DNA from: Affinirhizobium lemnae
GTDB lineage: Bacteria > Pseudomonadota > Alphaproteobacteria > Rhizobiales > Rhizobiaceae
Reading direction: 5' to 3'
Length of the DNA stretch: 64,000 nt
Assembly (NCBI RefSeq): GCF_022968395.1
Contig: NZ_JALJQZ010000005.1
Location: 1-64,000, forward strand
This document shows, one piece after another, positions 30,847 to 39,244 of this stretch. Numbering within the stretch: position 1 is the first letter of the stretch; each line of letters begins with the position of its first letter. Under the pieces are notes generated by a model. That model worked only from the letters and a program-made list of their open reading frames with translations. It did no database searches and was not told the origin of the DNA. Both the position numbers and the translations under genes were made by a program.

Positions 30847-33796
30847 GGATGCGGCCTCCTTCCTTGTCGAAGAACACCATATCCGTCACGGTTGCGGCAA
30901 TGGTCTTGTCTTTCATCGGGATGTAGACGGTCTTGCCCATGCGGGCACGGCCATCGGCAACGAGCGCAATCGCAATCGAGCGGCCCAGATTTTCCGACCA
31001 GTAGGCAGACGTCACATGGCCCAGCATGGTCATCGGCTTCGGTTCGTTCGGATCGGCAACGATCTGGCCGCCCTCTTCCAGAACTTCCGTGAGGTCCTGA
31101 GTCAGCAGGCCAACCAGTTGCTTGCGACCGGACCGGATCAGATCAGGGCGCTTCAGGCCCCGAATGCCGACGAAATCCATCTTCTTCTTCGAAACGGCCC
31201 AGCCATAACCGGCATCATCCGGAGTCACGGTTCCATCCGTATCCTGCCCAACGATGATATAGCCCTTCTCGGCGCGCAGCACGTGCATGGTTTCCGTGCC
31301 ATAGAGGCAAGCGCCCAAAGCCTCGCCACGCTCCCAGATGGCCTTCCAGACGGAAGCACCATAATCGGCAGGTACGTTGACTTCGAAACCGATTTCACCG
31401 GTAAACGAAACCCGGAACAGACGAGCCGGAACACCCATGACCGTGCATTCGGCAACGCTCATATGCGGGAAGGCCTCATTGGAAAGGTCGAGACCCTCCA
31501 CCAGCGGCTCAATGATGTCGCGCGCCTTCGGACCCTGCACGGCAATCACCGCCCATTGTTCGGTGGTGGAGGTCAGCCAAACCTTGAGATCCGGGAATTC
31601 GGTCTGGAGGTAGTCCTCCATGTGGTGGAGCACGCGCGGCGCACCGCCCGTCGTCGTGGTCACATGGAAGCGATCTTCAGCCAGGCGCCCCACGACACCG
31701 TCATCGTAAATGAAGCCGTCTTCGCGGGTCATGATGCCGTAACGGCACTTGCCGGGTTTCAGGTTGTCCCAGGCATTTGTGTACATGAGGTTGAGGAACT
31801 TCGCCGCATCCGGACCGACCACCTCAATCTTGCCGAGCGTGGAGGCGTCAAAGATACCGGCCACCTCGCGTGCTGTCTTGCACTCGCGATTGACGGCAGC
31901 ATGCATATCCTCGCCACGACGCGGGAAATACCAGGCACGCTTCCAGTTGCCCACATCCTCGAACTCGGCGCCTGCGGCTACAAGTTCACCATGCAGCGGC
32001 GTCTTGCGGGCGGGATCGAACAGATCGCCGCGAGAATGGGCAATCAGCGTGCCGTACGTCACCGGCGTGTAGGGTGCGCGGAAAGTGGTGAGACCGACCT
32101 GCGGAATGTCCTTGCCCAGCATTTCCGCCGCAATCGCCAGACCATGCATATTGGACAGCTTGCCCTGATCGGACGCCATGCCGTTTGTCGTAAAGCGCTT
32201 GATGTGCTCGATGGAGTGCATGCCTTCGCGCACGGCAAGGCGAATGTCCTTTGCCGTCACGTCGTGCTGGAAATCCACGAAAGCCTTCACCGCCGTATCA
32301 GGCCCTGCTCCTTCGGCAGCACCGATCATGCCGCCCGTCCAGGCATAGGCACTTTCGCCGGAAAGGTTCAGCGCACCGCCGCCAGCAGCCGAAGCCTCTG
32401 CCAGCAGCGCGCCGATCTCGTCGGTTCCGTTGCAGGCACCGACGGAGACACACGCTTCCGCGTAGATATTGGGCAGGAAACGTTGGTTTTCTGCATCGAA
32501 CTTCAGCTTGCCGCGCGATTGCGAGAAGAGATGAACCGAAGGCGTCCAACCGCCGGACATCAACAGCGCATCGACGGGGATCTTGCGATGGTTGGTCGAG
32601 CCGTTGCGAGCCACCGTCATCGAGGAAATGCGCAGACGGCCAGATGTGTTGACGACCGAATAGCCGGACAGGACTTCGATGCCCAGAACACGCGCAGCCG
32701 AAAGAAGCGCCTCGTTTGGCTTGGCACGGCAATCGACGATGGAAACCACGTCGATACCGGCGCGCTTCAGGTCGAATGCCGCCTCGTAGGCGCTGTCATG
32801 GGCCGTGTAGACGCCAACTTTTGAGCCGACGGCAACACCGTAATGGTTGAGGTACATGCGCGCCGCCGAGGCCAGCATGATGCCGGGACGGTCATTATTG
32901 GCAAACACCATGTGCCGCTCGATCGCGCCGGTTGCCAGTACCACCTTTTTCGCTCGCACCTGCCATAAGCGTTCACGCGGCAGCGACTTATTCGGACGCG
33001 GCAGGTGATCCGTCACCCGCTCCGCAAGACCGATGAAATTGTGATTGTAATAGCCGAACACAGTGGTGCGGGTCAGCACGCGCACATTCGGCATGGCTTT
33101 GAGCCTGGCAAGCACGCCGTGCGCCCAGTCATAGCCCGGCTTGCCGTCGATCACGATTCCGCTATCGAACAGAAGCGCGCCGCCCACTTCTGCACGCTCA
33201 TCCACCAGAATAACGGAGGCACCCGTTTCGGCGGCGGAAAGTGCTGCCGTCAGGCCCGCCGCACCGGCACCGGCCACAAGCACATCGCAATGGGCAAAGC
33301 GGTTGGCATAATGATCCGGATCTTCTTCCTTTGGCGCAACGCCCAGACCGGCAGCACGGCGGATGATCGGCTCATAGAGCTTCGCCCAGGCCTCGCGCGG
33401 CCACATGAAGGTCTTGTAGTAAAAGCCTGCCGCGAAGAATGGCGAGAGCAGATTGTTGATACCGCCGATATCGAAGGACAGGAACGGCCAACGGTTCTGC
33501 GACTGGATGATCGCACCGTCGAAGACCTCCTGCACGCTGGCGCGCACATTGGGCTGACAGCGGGCGCTGTCACGCGCGACATCCAGAAGCGCATTCGGCT
33601 CTTCCGCACCGGCAGACAGGATACCGCGAGGACGGTGATACTTGAACGAGCGGCCCATAAGATGCACGCCATTCGCCAGAAGCGCGGAAGCAACCGTATC
33701 GCCTTCCAATGCGGTGTAGATCTTGCCGTCGAAGGTAAAGCGGGCCTTGCGGGCAGGCGTCAGTCGTCCGGCACCCTTGATGCGATGAGACGTCAT
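30839..33796 (-). CDS. soxA: Sarcosine oxidase alpha subunit
   Basis: 985 aa. The N-terminal 2Fe-2S-ferredoxin-like region (FTFDGKIYTALEGDTVASAL) is followed by an NAD(FAD)-binding Rossmann domain with VAGAGAAGLTAALSAAETG (about residue 172). The C-terminal third (from about 600) is a folate-binding GcvT-type domain. It oxidises sarcosine to glycine and passes formaldehyde to tetrahydrofolate within the complex. Its start overlaps the soxD stop (ATGA). Length matches the family (about 965-1005). Confidence 0.95.
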   Translation of the reverse strand: MTSHRIKGAGRLTPARKARFTFDGKIYTALEGDTVASALLANGVHLMGRSFKYHRPRGILSAGAEEPNALLDVARDSARCQPNVRASVQEVFDGAIIQSQNRWPFLSFDIGGINNLLSPFFAAGFYYKTFMWPREAWAKLYEPIIRRAAGLGVAPKEEDPDHYANRFAHCDVLVAGAGAAGLTAALSAAETGASVILVDERAEVGGALLFDSGIVIDGKPGYDWAHGVLARLKAMPNVRVLTRTTVFGYYNHNFIGLAERVTDHLPRPNKSLPRERLWQVRAKKVVLATGAIERHMVFANNDRPGIMLASAARMYLNHYGVAVGSKVGVYTAHDSAYEAAFDLKRAGIDVVSIVDCRAKPNEALLSAARVLGIEVLSGYSVVNTSGRLRISSMTVARNGSTNHRKIPVDALLMSGGWTPSVHLFSQSRGKLKFDAENQRFLPNIYAEACVSVGACNGTDEIGALLAEASAAGGGALNLSGESAYAWTGGMIGAAEGAGPDTAVKAFVDFQHDVTAKDIRLAVREGMHSIEHIKRFTTNGMASDQGKLSNMHGLAIAAEMLGKDIPQVGLTTFRAPYTPVTYGTLIAHSRGDLFDPARKTPLHGELVAAGAEFEDVGNWKRAWYFPRRGEDMHAAVNRECKTAREVAGIFDASTLGKIEVVGPDAAKFLNLMYTNAWDNLKPGKCRYGIMTREDGFIYDDGVVGRLAEDRFHVTTTTGGAPRVLHHMEDYLQTEFPDLKVWLTSTTEQWAVIAVQGPKARDIIEPLVEGLDLSNEAFPHMSVAECTVMGVPARLFRVSFTGEIGFEVNVPADYGASVWKAIWERGEALGACLYGTETMHVLRAEKGYIIVGQDTDGTVTPDDAGYGWAVSKKKMDFVGIRGLKRPDLIRSGRKQLVGLLTQDLTEVLEEGGQIVADPNEPKPMTMLGHVTSAYWSENLGRSIAIALVADGRARMGKTVYIPMKDKTIAATVTDMVFFDKEGGRIHG

Positions 33797-34107
33797 GCCG
33801 CATCTCCTTCCACCGGTTCAGAGGCACCCGGAACCGGTTGCCGCGCCAGTCCTGCCTTGTAGCTCAACAGGAACTTGTCGCTCACGGTGTCACGGATCGT
33901 GTTGAAGAACCGTCCGCAGCCATGAATGTGCCGCCAGCGTTCCCAGGCAATGCCCTTGGTGTTGTCGCGAATGAAGAAATATTCGGCAAAGGCTTCATCG
34001 GAAATCTCGGCAATGTTCTCGGGCCGCGCGATATGCGCCTCGCCCGCCCAGCGAAATTCCAGTTCGGAACGGCTCTCGCCGCAATAGGGGCAATGGATCA
34101 ACAGCAT
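33793..34107 (-). CDS. soxD: Sarcosine oxidase delta subunit
   Basis: 104 aa from the ATG at 34107; the longer frame upstream overlaps soxB and is not used. Zinc ligands expected from the known enzyme are present: Cys6 and Cys9 in HCPYCG, then the RHIHGCGRFF segment (His60/His62 and Cys64). Structural zinc-binding subunit. Lies between soxB (14 bp gap) and soxA (4 bp overlap). Confidence 0.95.
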   Translation of the reverse strand: MLLIHCPYCGESRSELEFRWAGEAHIARPENIAEISDEAFAEYFFIRDNTKGIAWERWRHIHGCGRFFNTIRDTVSDKFLLSYKAGLARQPVPGASEPVEGDAA

Positions 34108-34121
34108 GAATGTCCCCTTCT

Positions 34122-35375
34122 TCAGTGCGCGACAGCGGCAGCCGCCGCTTCGTCGATCAGGCGTCCTGTGCGGAACCGGTCCAGCGTCAGGCCTTGCGCC
34201 AGACGATGTGGCTCGCCCTTGGCAATCAGCCAGGCAAACAGGTTTGCAGACCCTGGCGTTGCCTTGAAGCCACCCGTTCCCCAACCGCAATTGACGAACA
34301 GGTTCGGCACCGGCGTGACGCTCTGGATGGCGGAGCGATCCGGCGTGTTATCGGTGATGCCACCCCATTGGCGCATCATCTTCACGCGGCGGAAAATCGG
34401 GAACAGCTCGCAAATGGCATCCAGCGTATGCGTGATGATCTGAAGACCCCCGGTCTGGGAATAGGAGTGATACTGGTCCGTACCGGCGCCAATCACCAGT
34501 TCGCCCTTGTCCGACTGCGAGATATAGGCATGCACCGTATTGGACATGACCACGCAGGGGAAAATCGGCTTTAGCGGTTCCGACACCAGCGCCTGAAGCG
34601 GGTTGCTGGTCAGCGGCACCCGCACATCCGCCATCTGCATGACGACCGAGGAATGACCGGCAGCGGACACGCCGATCTTGCGTGCACCGATGAAGCCGCG
34701 ATTGGTCTCAACGCCTGTCACTTCACCGCCCGGACCGCGACGGATGCCGGTGACTTCGCAGTTCTGGATGATGTGAACGCCGCGATCGGACGCCGCGCGC
34801 GCATAGCCCCAGGCAACCGCATCATGACGGGCCGTGCCGCCACGCTTCTGAAGTGCTGCACCATTGATGGGGTAACGGGCCGTCTTGGAGATATCGAGCG
34901 GCGGACAGAATTTCTTTGCCTCTTCCGGCGTCAGCCATTCATTATCGATGCCATAGAGCCGATTGGCATTGATATGCCGTTTGAAGCTCTGCATGTCGTG
35001 CGTGTTGTGCGACAGCATCATCACGCCACGCGGCGAATACATGACGTTATAATTGAGATCCTGGCTCAAGCCTTCCCACAGTTTCAGGGAATGCTCGTAG
35101 ATATCCATGCTCTCTTCATAGAGATAGTTGGAGCGGATGATGGTGGTGTTGCGACCCGTATTGCCGCCGCCCAGCCAGCCTTTTTCGATCACCGCCACAT
35201 TGGTGATGCCGTGTTCCTTGGCAAGATAATAGGCCGCGCCCAGTCCGTGACCGCCGCCGCCGATGATGATGACATCGTAAGAAGAACGCGGTTCCGGCGA
35301 GACCCATTGCGGTTCCCACCCCTTGTGGCTGCGCATGGCCTCCCGGGCCACCGCAAAGACCGAATATTTGCGCAT
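34122..35375 (-). CDS. soxB: Sarcosine oxidase beta subunit
   Basis: 417 aa from the ATG at 35375. Dinucleotide-binding motif VIIIGGGGHGLGAAYYLAKE (about 35-54) for FAD, and GGTARHDAVAWG, whose histidine (about residue 184) is the expected covalent FMN site. This subunit performs the sarcosine dehydrogenation. First gene of soxBDAG; the 154 bp upstream contain two inverted repeats (35441-35466 and 35486-35513). The operon lets the cell use glycine betaine-derived sarcosine. Confidence 0.95.
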   Translation of the reverse strand: MRKYSVFAVAREAMRSHKGWEPQWVSPEPRSSYDVIIIGGGGHGLGAAYYLAKEHGITNVAVIEKGWLGGGNTGRNTTIIRSNYLYEESMDIYEHSLKLWEGLSQDLNYNVMYSPRGVMMLSHNTHDMQSFKRHINANRLYGIDNEWLTPEEAKKFCPPLDISKTARYPINGAALQKRGGTARHDAVAWGYARAASDRGVHIIQNCEVTGIRRGPGGEVTGVETNRGFIGARKIGVSAAGHSSVVMQMADVRVPLTSNPLQALVSEPLKPIFPCVVMSNTVHAYISQSDKGELVIGAGTDQYHSYSQTGGLQIITHTLDAICELFPIFRRVKMMRQWGGITDNTPDRSAIQSVTPVPNLFVNCGWGTGGFKATPGSANLFAWLIAKGEPHRLAQGLTLDRFRTGRLIDEAAAAAVAH

Positions 35376-35440
35376 ATCTGCCTTTAGCTCCTTGAGGCGA
35401 AATAGCCTTTCGTGGAACCATACAAATCGCAAATCGAAGC

Positions 35441-35513
35441 GCGTCGCAATGGTTGCTTTGCGACGCATTCAGGCTTTGGTTTCGACACACGCGATTTTGT
35501 TAAAGCGCGTGTG
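35441..35513. promoter_or_regulatory. Two inverted repeats upstream of soxB
   Basis: GCGTCGCAA and its exact complement (35441-35449 and 35458-35466) surround 8 nt. CACACGCG and its complement (35486-35493 and 35506-35513) surround 12 nt. They fill the gap between the quinone-oxidoreductase-like gene and soxB on the same strand. The first could be an operator for soxB; the second is just after the upstream gene's stop and may form a terminator hairpin without a T run. Confidence 0.4.
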
Positions 35514-35529
35514 CCAGCTTGGTTCGGTC

Positions 35530-36510
35530 TCAGGAGATACGAAGAAGAACCTTGCCCTTGCGACCACGCTCGACTGCGGCATCTACAGCCTTCGCGGCTT
35601 CGGCCAGTGGGAAAACGGCATCGACCTGCAGTTTCAGCTCGCCCTTGGCGGCACGCGTCACCAGCTCGCCGATCATGCGACCTGCATCCTCCCGCGACAT
35701 GGTTTCCATGAGCTTGGCAAGCCAGAAACCCTTGACGACCGCTTGTTTGAAGATGACGTCTCCCGCAGAAATCCGCATTTTCTCGCCCGACATCACGCCA
35801 AACGAAATCAGCTGACCGCCCTCGCCCAAAAGCGACAGGAGATCGCCGGACGCGTCTCCGCCAACACCATCAATGGCAACGGCGATCGGCGATGTTCCGG
35901 TCAGAGATGTCACCGCCTCCTTCCAGTTCGGCGCATCGGTTGCGATGACGTTTTCGATGCCAAGCTCCTTGAGTTCTTCCACCGCATCCGCGCGGCGCAC
36001 AAGGTTGATGACATGGATGCCACGCGGCTTGGCAAGCTGCGCCAGCACCTTCCCGACCGCACCATTGGCAGCATTCTGGATAAGCCACTGGCCTTCGCGG
36101 ATCCCGGTGAATTCCAGAAGCGTCAAAGCGCTCAATGGCATGGCAATCAGCTGCGCTGCCGTTTCATCATCAATGCTCTCTGGCATCGGCACACAGGAAG
36201 CGCCCTTCGCAATGGCATATTCGGCCCAGGCACCCTTGAGACCGCTGGCAACCACCCGCTGACCGACGGAAACGCCCTGCACACCCTCGCCCAGCGCATC
36301 GACAATGCCCACACCTTCGCTACCGGCCCCAGCTGGAAGCGGCGGCTTGTAACCGTACTGACCGCTGACCGTGAGCACATCATGGTTGTGAATCGGAGAC
36401 AGCATCATGCGCAGGCGCACCTCGCCAGCTGCGGGTTCCGGCTTGGAAAGCTCATGAACCGCGAGCACCTGGGAGGGTTTTCCGAACTGTGAATATGAAA
36501 GACCTTGCAT
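35530..36510 (-). CDS. Zinc-free medium-chain dehydrogenase/reductase (quinone oxidoreductase or enoyl reductase type)
   Basis: 326 aa with AGGAGAAGCAAT before the ATG. GroES-like N-domain (about 1-120), then a Rossmann domain with the motif NAANGAVGKVLAQLAK (about 145-160) that resembles the NADPH site of QOR/ETR1-type enzymes. The catalytic zinc cysteines of alcohol dehydrogenases are missing. Closest in pattern to mitochondrial 2-enoyl reductase; substrate unknown. Same strand as sox but separated by hairpins. Confidence 0.85.
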   Translation of the reverse strand: MQGLSYSQFGKPSQVLAVHELSKPEPAAGEVRLRMMLSPIHNHDVLTVSGQYGYKPPLPAGAGSEGVGIVDALGEGVQGVSVGQRVVASGLKGAWAEYAIAKGASCVPMPESIDDETAAQLIAMPLSALTLLEFTGIREGQWLIQNAANGAVGKVLAQLAKPRGIHVINLVRRADAVEELKELGIENVIATDAPNWKEAVTSLTGTSPIAVAIDGVGGDASGDLLSLLGEGGQLISFGVMSGEKMRISAGDVIFKQAVVKGFWLAKLMETMSREDAGRMIGELVTRAAKGELKLQVDAVFPLAEAAKAVDAAVERGRKGKVLLRIS

Positions 36511-36813
36511 ATTGCTTCTCCTGTTCTGTCGTTACTGAAACGTGCCGGTATATGCACCTTGCTTTCTAAAATTCAAATCGCAGCATCCTTTTCATCGAGC
36601 CTTGATGTGGCCGTGCATGGTGCTGCACCTACTGGATTCAAGGGGTTTTGCACAATTTAGCAAACGGAGCCGCCAAGCCCGCTGGACTTCGTAAATCCCT
36701 TCTGTTATGTGCCTTCACCAATTGCATGGCGTGGGCCATGGAAACCTATTATTTCGCCTTCAGTACTGCGCTGTCAGGCGGCTAACTCGAATAACCAAAG
36801 GAACGGGATTCAC
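36511..36813. other. Intergenic region upstream of rpsU
   Basis: This gap of about 300 bp separates the divergent oxidoreductase and rpsU genes and should hold both promoters. I see no gene, and no boxes that I can assign with confidence. Confidence 0.4.
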
Positions 36814-37041
36814 GTGCAGGTACTTGTCCGCGACAACAACGTTGATCAGGCTCTCCGCGCTCTCAAGAAGAAGATGCAGCGCGAAGGCATCTTCCGCGAA
36901 ATGAAGATGCGCGATTACTACGAGAAGCCTTCCCAGAAGCGCGCTCGTGAAAAGGCAGAAGCTGTGCGCCGCGTGCGCAAGCTGGCCCGTAAGCGCGCAC
37001 AGCGTGAAGGTCTGGTTGCTGCTGGTCGCACCGGCCGCTAA
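36814..37041 (+). CDS. rpsU: 30S ribosomal protein S21
   Basis: 75 aa. The start is the GTG at 36814, giving [20 protein letters not shown]; an AAGGA lies 11 nt upstream. Upstream in-frame codons do not fit the family. Basic C-terminus ([15 protein letters not shown]). Component of the 30S subunit involved in mRNA start-site base pairing. Followed by a terminator. Confidence 0.95.
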   Translation: MQVLVRDNNVDQALRALKKKMQREGIFREMKMRDYYEKPSQKRAREKAEAVRRVRKLARKRAQREGLVAAGRTGR

Positions 37042-37077
37042 TTGGCCGTCTTTTCGACGTTATTTCGTGATTGAAGG

Positions 37078-37108
37078 GCGGGGGCGAATTTTCGCCGCCG
37101 CTTTTTTT
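37078..37108 (+). terminator. Terminator after rpsU
   Basis: GGGCGGGGGCGAA and TTCGCCGCCGC arms, with a short bulge, are followed by seven T residues. Confidence 0.8.
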
Positions 37109-37158
37109 GGTTTCCCGGATCGCCGCCTTACACGTAAAGACACGAGGAATTGTGCCTG

Positions 37159-38058
37159 ATGGCCGCTACGACCGCAGCAAATTCGCCTGAACTTCCAACC
37201 CCAGAATCAAGGCAGATGCACCGCCGCTTGCAGGTTCGCATCGCGGGACCAATGCTGCTGCTCAGCGGACTATTGCTGGCTGGCTGCGAAACAACGACCA
37301 GCACCGACCTCATCCGGCTTGATCGCGCACAAGGGTCGGAGCAGAATATTGCTTCCCTGACTTCGGTCATCCAGGCAAACCCGCAGGATCCGGAAGGCTA
37401 TAACGTGCGCGGTGCGGCCTATGGACGCTCCGGCGATTTCAAGCGCGCCGTGGACGATTTCAACCGCGCAATCCAGTTGAACCCCCGCTTCTTCCAAGCC
37501 TATGCGAATCGTGCGCTCGTCTATCGTAACATGGGCAAGCCGGCAGAAGCCGTAAACGACTACAACACTGCGCTCCAGATCAACCCGAACTATGACGTGG
37601 CCCTGATCGGACGCGGGAATATTTATCGTCAGGCTGGCCGCATAAACGAAGCCTTCAATGATTTCGACCGCGCAATCCAGCAGGACACGACGGATGGTCG
37701 CGCCTGGCATGGTCGTGGTCTGATCTACCAGATTCGCGGACAACACGCCCAGGCGATTGAAGACTTCTCCAAGGCCATCTCGCTGTCTCCGGGTTCGCCG
37801 GAACCCTATAACGGCCGCGGCGTATCCTATGTCGCGCTAAACAATGACGACAACGCCTTTGCCGACTTCAACCATGCCATCGAGCTGAACGACAAGATTG
37901 CCGAATCCTGGGCGAATCAGGCGCTGGTCTACGAGCGCCGCGGCGACAAGGCACGCGCCTACAAGTCTTACAACCATGCCGTTCGTCTGGACCCGAACTA
38001 CAAGCCTGCGCAGGATGGTGCAGCACGTACGCGCAGTGGCACGGCTGCCGCGGGCTGA
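37159..38058 (+). CDS. TPR-repeat lipoprotein
   Basis: 299 aa from the ATG at 37159, 10 nt after GAGGA; the ATG at 37216 (MHRRLQVRIAG) would give a more standard lipoprotein signal. A hydrophobic segment ends in LLLAGC, a lipobox, so an outer-membrane or periplasmic lipoprotein is expected. About five to six tetratricopeptide repeats follow, each with a pattern such as AVDDFNRAIQLNPRF. Such NlpI-like proteins scaffold envelope complexes; the partner is unknown. Lies directly after rpsU and ends at a strong terminator. Confidence 0.85.
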   Translation: MAATTAANSPELPTPESRQMHRRLQVRIAGPMLLLSGLLLAGCETTTSTDLIRLDRAQGSEQNIASLTSVIQANPQDPEGYNVRGAAYGRSGDFKRAVDDFNRAIQLNPRFFQAYANRALVYRNMGKPAEAVNDYNTALQINPNYDVALIGRGNIYRQAGRINEAFNDFDRAIQQDTTDGRAWHGRGLIYQIRGQHAQAIEDFSKAISLSPGSPEPYNGRGVSYVALNNDDNAFADFNHAIELNDKIAESWANQALVYERRGDKARAYKSYNHAVRLDPNYKPAQDGAARTRSGTAAAG

Positions 38059-38085
38059 AGATATCTCCCTTCGCAAGACATTATG

Positions 38086-38115
38086 AAAAAGGCCCGGTCG
38101 ATGCCGGGCCTTTTT
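38086..38115. terminator. Bidirectional terminator between the TPR lipoprotein and COX IV genes
   Basis: A perfect 12-bp inverted repeat (AAAAAGGCCCGG with its complement) around a 6-nt loop, flanked by A and T runs on the two sides, lies between convergent genes. Confidence 0.9.
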
Positions 38116-38144
38116 CGTTTCATCTTGCGAATGAGGACTTCAAA

Positions 38145-38369
38145 TCAACGCAGCAGATAGAAACCGGCAGCGTTTAGGATAACGAACACCAGAATTCCAC
38201 CAAGCAGCCCGCCATGGGCGAAGAAACCGGCCAGCATGGCAATCAGCAGGACAATGCACATCATCGTGCCCCACTTGGCACCGGCCAGGAACAGGTCATA
38301 GGTCTTTTCGTGCTCGCGATAGTCCATCGGAGCGCCTGTTTCGACCGGTCCTGCGTGATGATGATCCAT
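38145..38369 (-). CDS. aa3-type cytochrome c oxidase subunit IV
   Basis: 74 aa from the ATG at 38369, with GGGGAGAG upstream. A histidine-rich start (MDHHHAG) and MDYREHEKTYDLFL precede two hydrophobic stretches, the pattern of the small bacterial subunit IV of aa3 oxidases. An accessory inner-membrane subunit; the main oxidase genes are elsewhere. Confidence 0.85.
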   Translation of the reverse strand: MDHHHAGPVETGAPMDYREHEKTYDLFLAGAKWGTMMCIVLLIAMLAGFFAHGGLLGGILVFVILNAAGFYLLR

Positions 38370-38674
38370 GCTCAAACTCTCCCCTGCATCGATGTCCAGC
38401 GCCTGCAAGACAGGCGCAATCCTCTACTGAGAGAAATGGCTACACAAAAAGCACAAAAAGCGCAATCGACTTGGTGTTACGCTCTCTGCTGCGCCTGGCA
38501 TGAAATCGACGATAGCCTCGCGAAAATCTGGCAAACGACAGTTTCCTGCGCATTCGCGCATCACTGAGCAAGAAATATCGGGAAAGCAGGGTCCCCGAGA
38601 CATTGGTAGCGTTGCGCCGATTCCCGATTTAGCCTTAGAGAAGATAACAAAGAATAAGGTGGGGGAATTGCATC
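38370..38674. other. Intergenic region upstream of dctQ
   Basis: About 300 bp between the divergent COX IV and TRAP permease genes. I see no gene or clear repeat. Promoters for both neighbours are expected here. Confidence 0.4.
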
Positions 38675-39244
38675 ATGACTGTGCTCCTTGCTCTCAGCCG
38701 CGCCATAGACGCGGTAACGAGCTTCATTGGTCGCTGGGTGTCGTGGCTACTACTGGCAGCTGTCTTGATCAGCGCTGGCAATGCCGTCATGCGCAAGGCG
38801 CTCGATATCTCGTCGAATGCCTGGCTTGAGGTTCAGTGGTATCTGTTTGGCACCGTTTTCATGCTCGCAGCAGCCTATGCCCTGCTGCAGAACGAGCATG
38901 TCCGCATTGACATTCTGTCTTCGAACTGGAGCAAACGCACGCGCGATCTGATTGATCTGACGCTTCACATCATCTTCCTGGTGCCATTTGCAAGTCTGAT
39001 GACCTATTTGGCATGGCCATGGTTCTGGCTTTCCTACCAGTCAGGTGAAATCTCTTCGAATGCAGGTGGCCTTGTCATATGGCCGGCAAAGCTGGCTGTC
39101 CTGATCGGCTTTGCGCTTTTGCTCGCTCAGGCCTTCTCTGAGATCATCAAGCGTTTCGCCGTCGTTACGGGCCGGATACCGGATCCGCGGGAGGAGAAAT
39201 CGTCGGAAGCCGCAGCCCCAGCCTCCGAGGTGACCCATGGCTGA
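38675..39244 (+). CDS. dctQ: TRAP transporter small permease (DctQ type)
   Basis: 189 aa with four hydrophobic segments and the family-typical LEVQWYLFGTVFMLAAAY region (about residues 50-67). Inner-membrane partner of the large permease. A GGGGG stretch precedes the ATG. Its 3' end overlaps dctM by 8 bp. Part of a sodium-driven solute importer. Confidence 0.92.
   Translation: MTVLLALSRAIDAVTSFIGRWVSWLLLAAVLISAGNAVMRKALDISSNAWLEVQWYLFGTVFMLAAAYALLQNEHVRIDILSSNWSKRTRDLIDLTLHIIFLVPFASLMTYLAWPWFWLSYQSGEISSNAGGLVIWPAKLAVLIGFALLLAQAFSEIIKRFAVVTGRIPDPREEKSSEAAAPASEVTHG

Noticed and set aside
30845-32824. Long open frame of 659 codons antisense to soxA
   Set aside because: High-GC codon bias on the other strand keeps this frame open. 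It has no ribosome site and its translation lacks recognisable domains, while soxA is certain.
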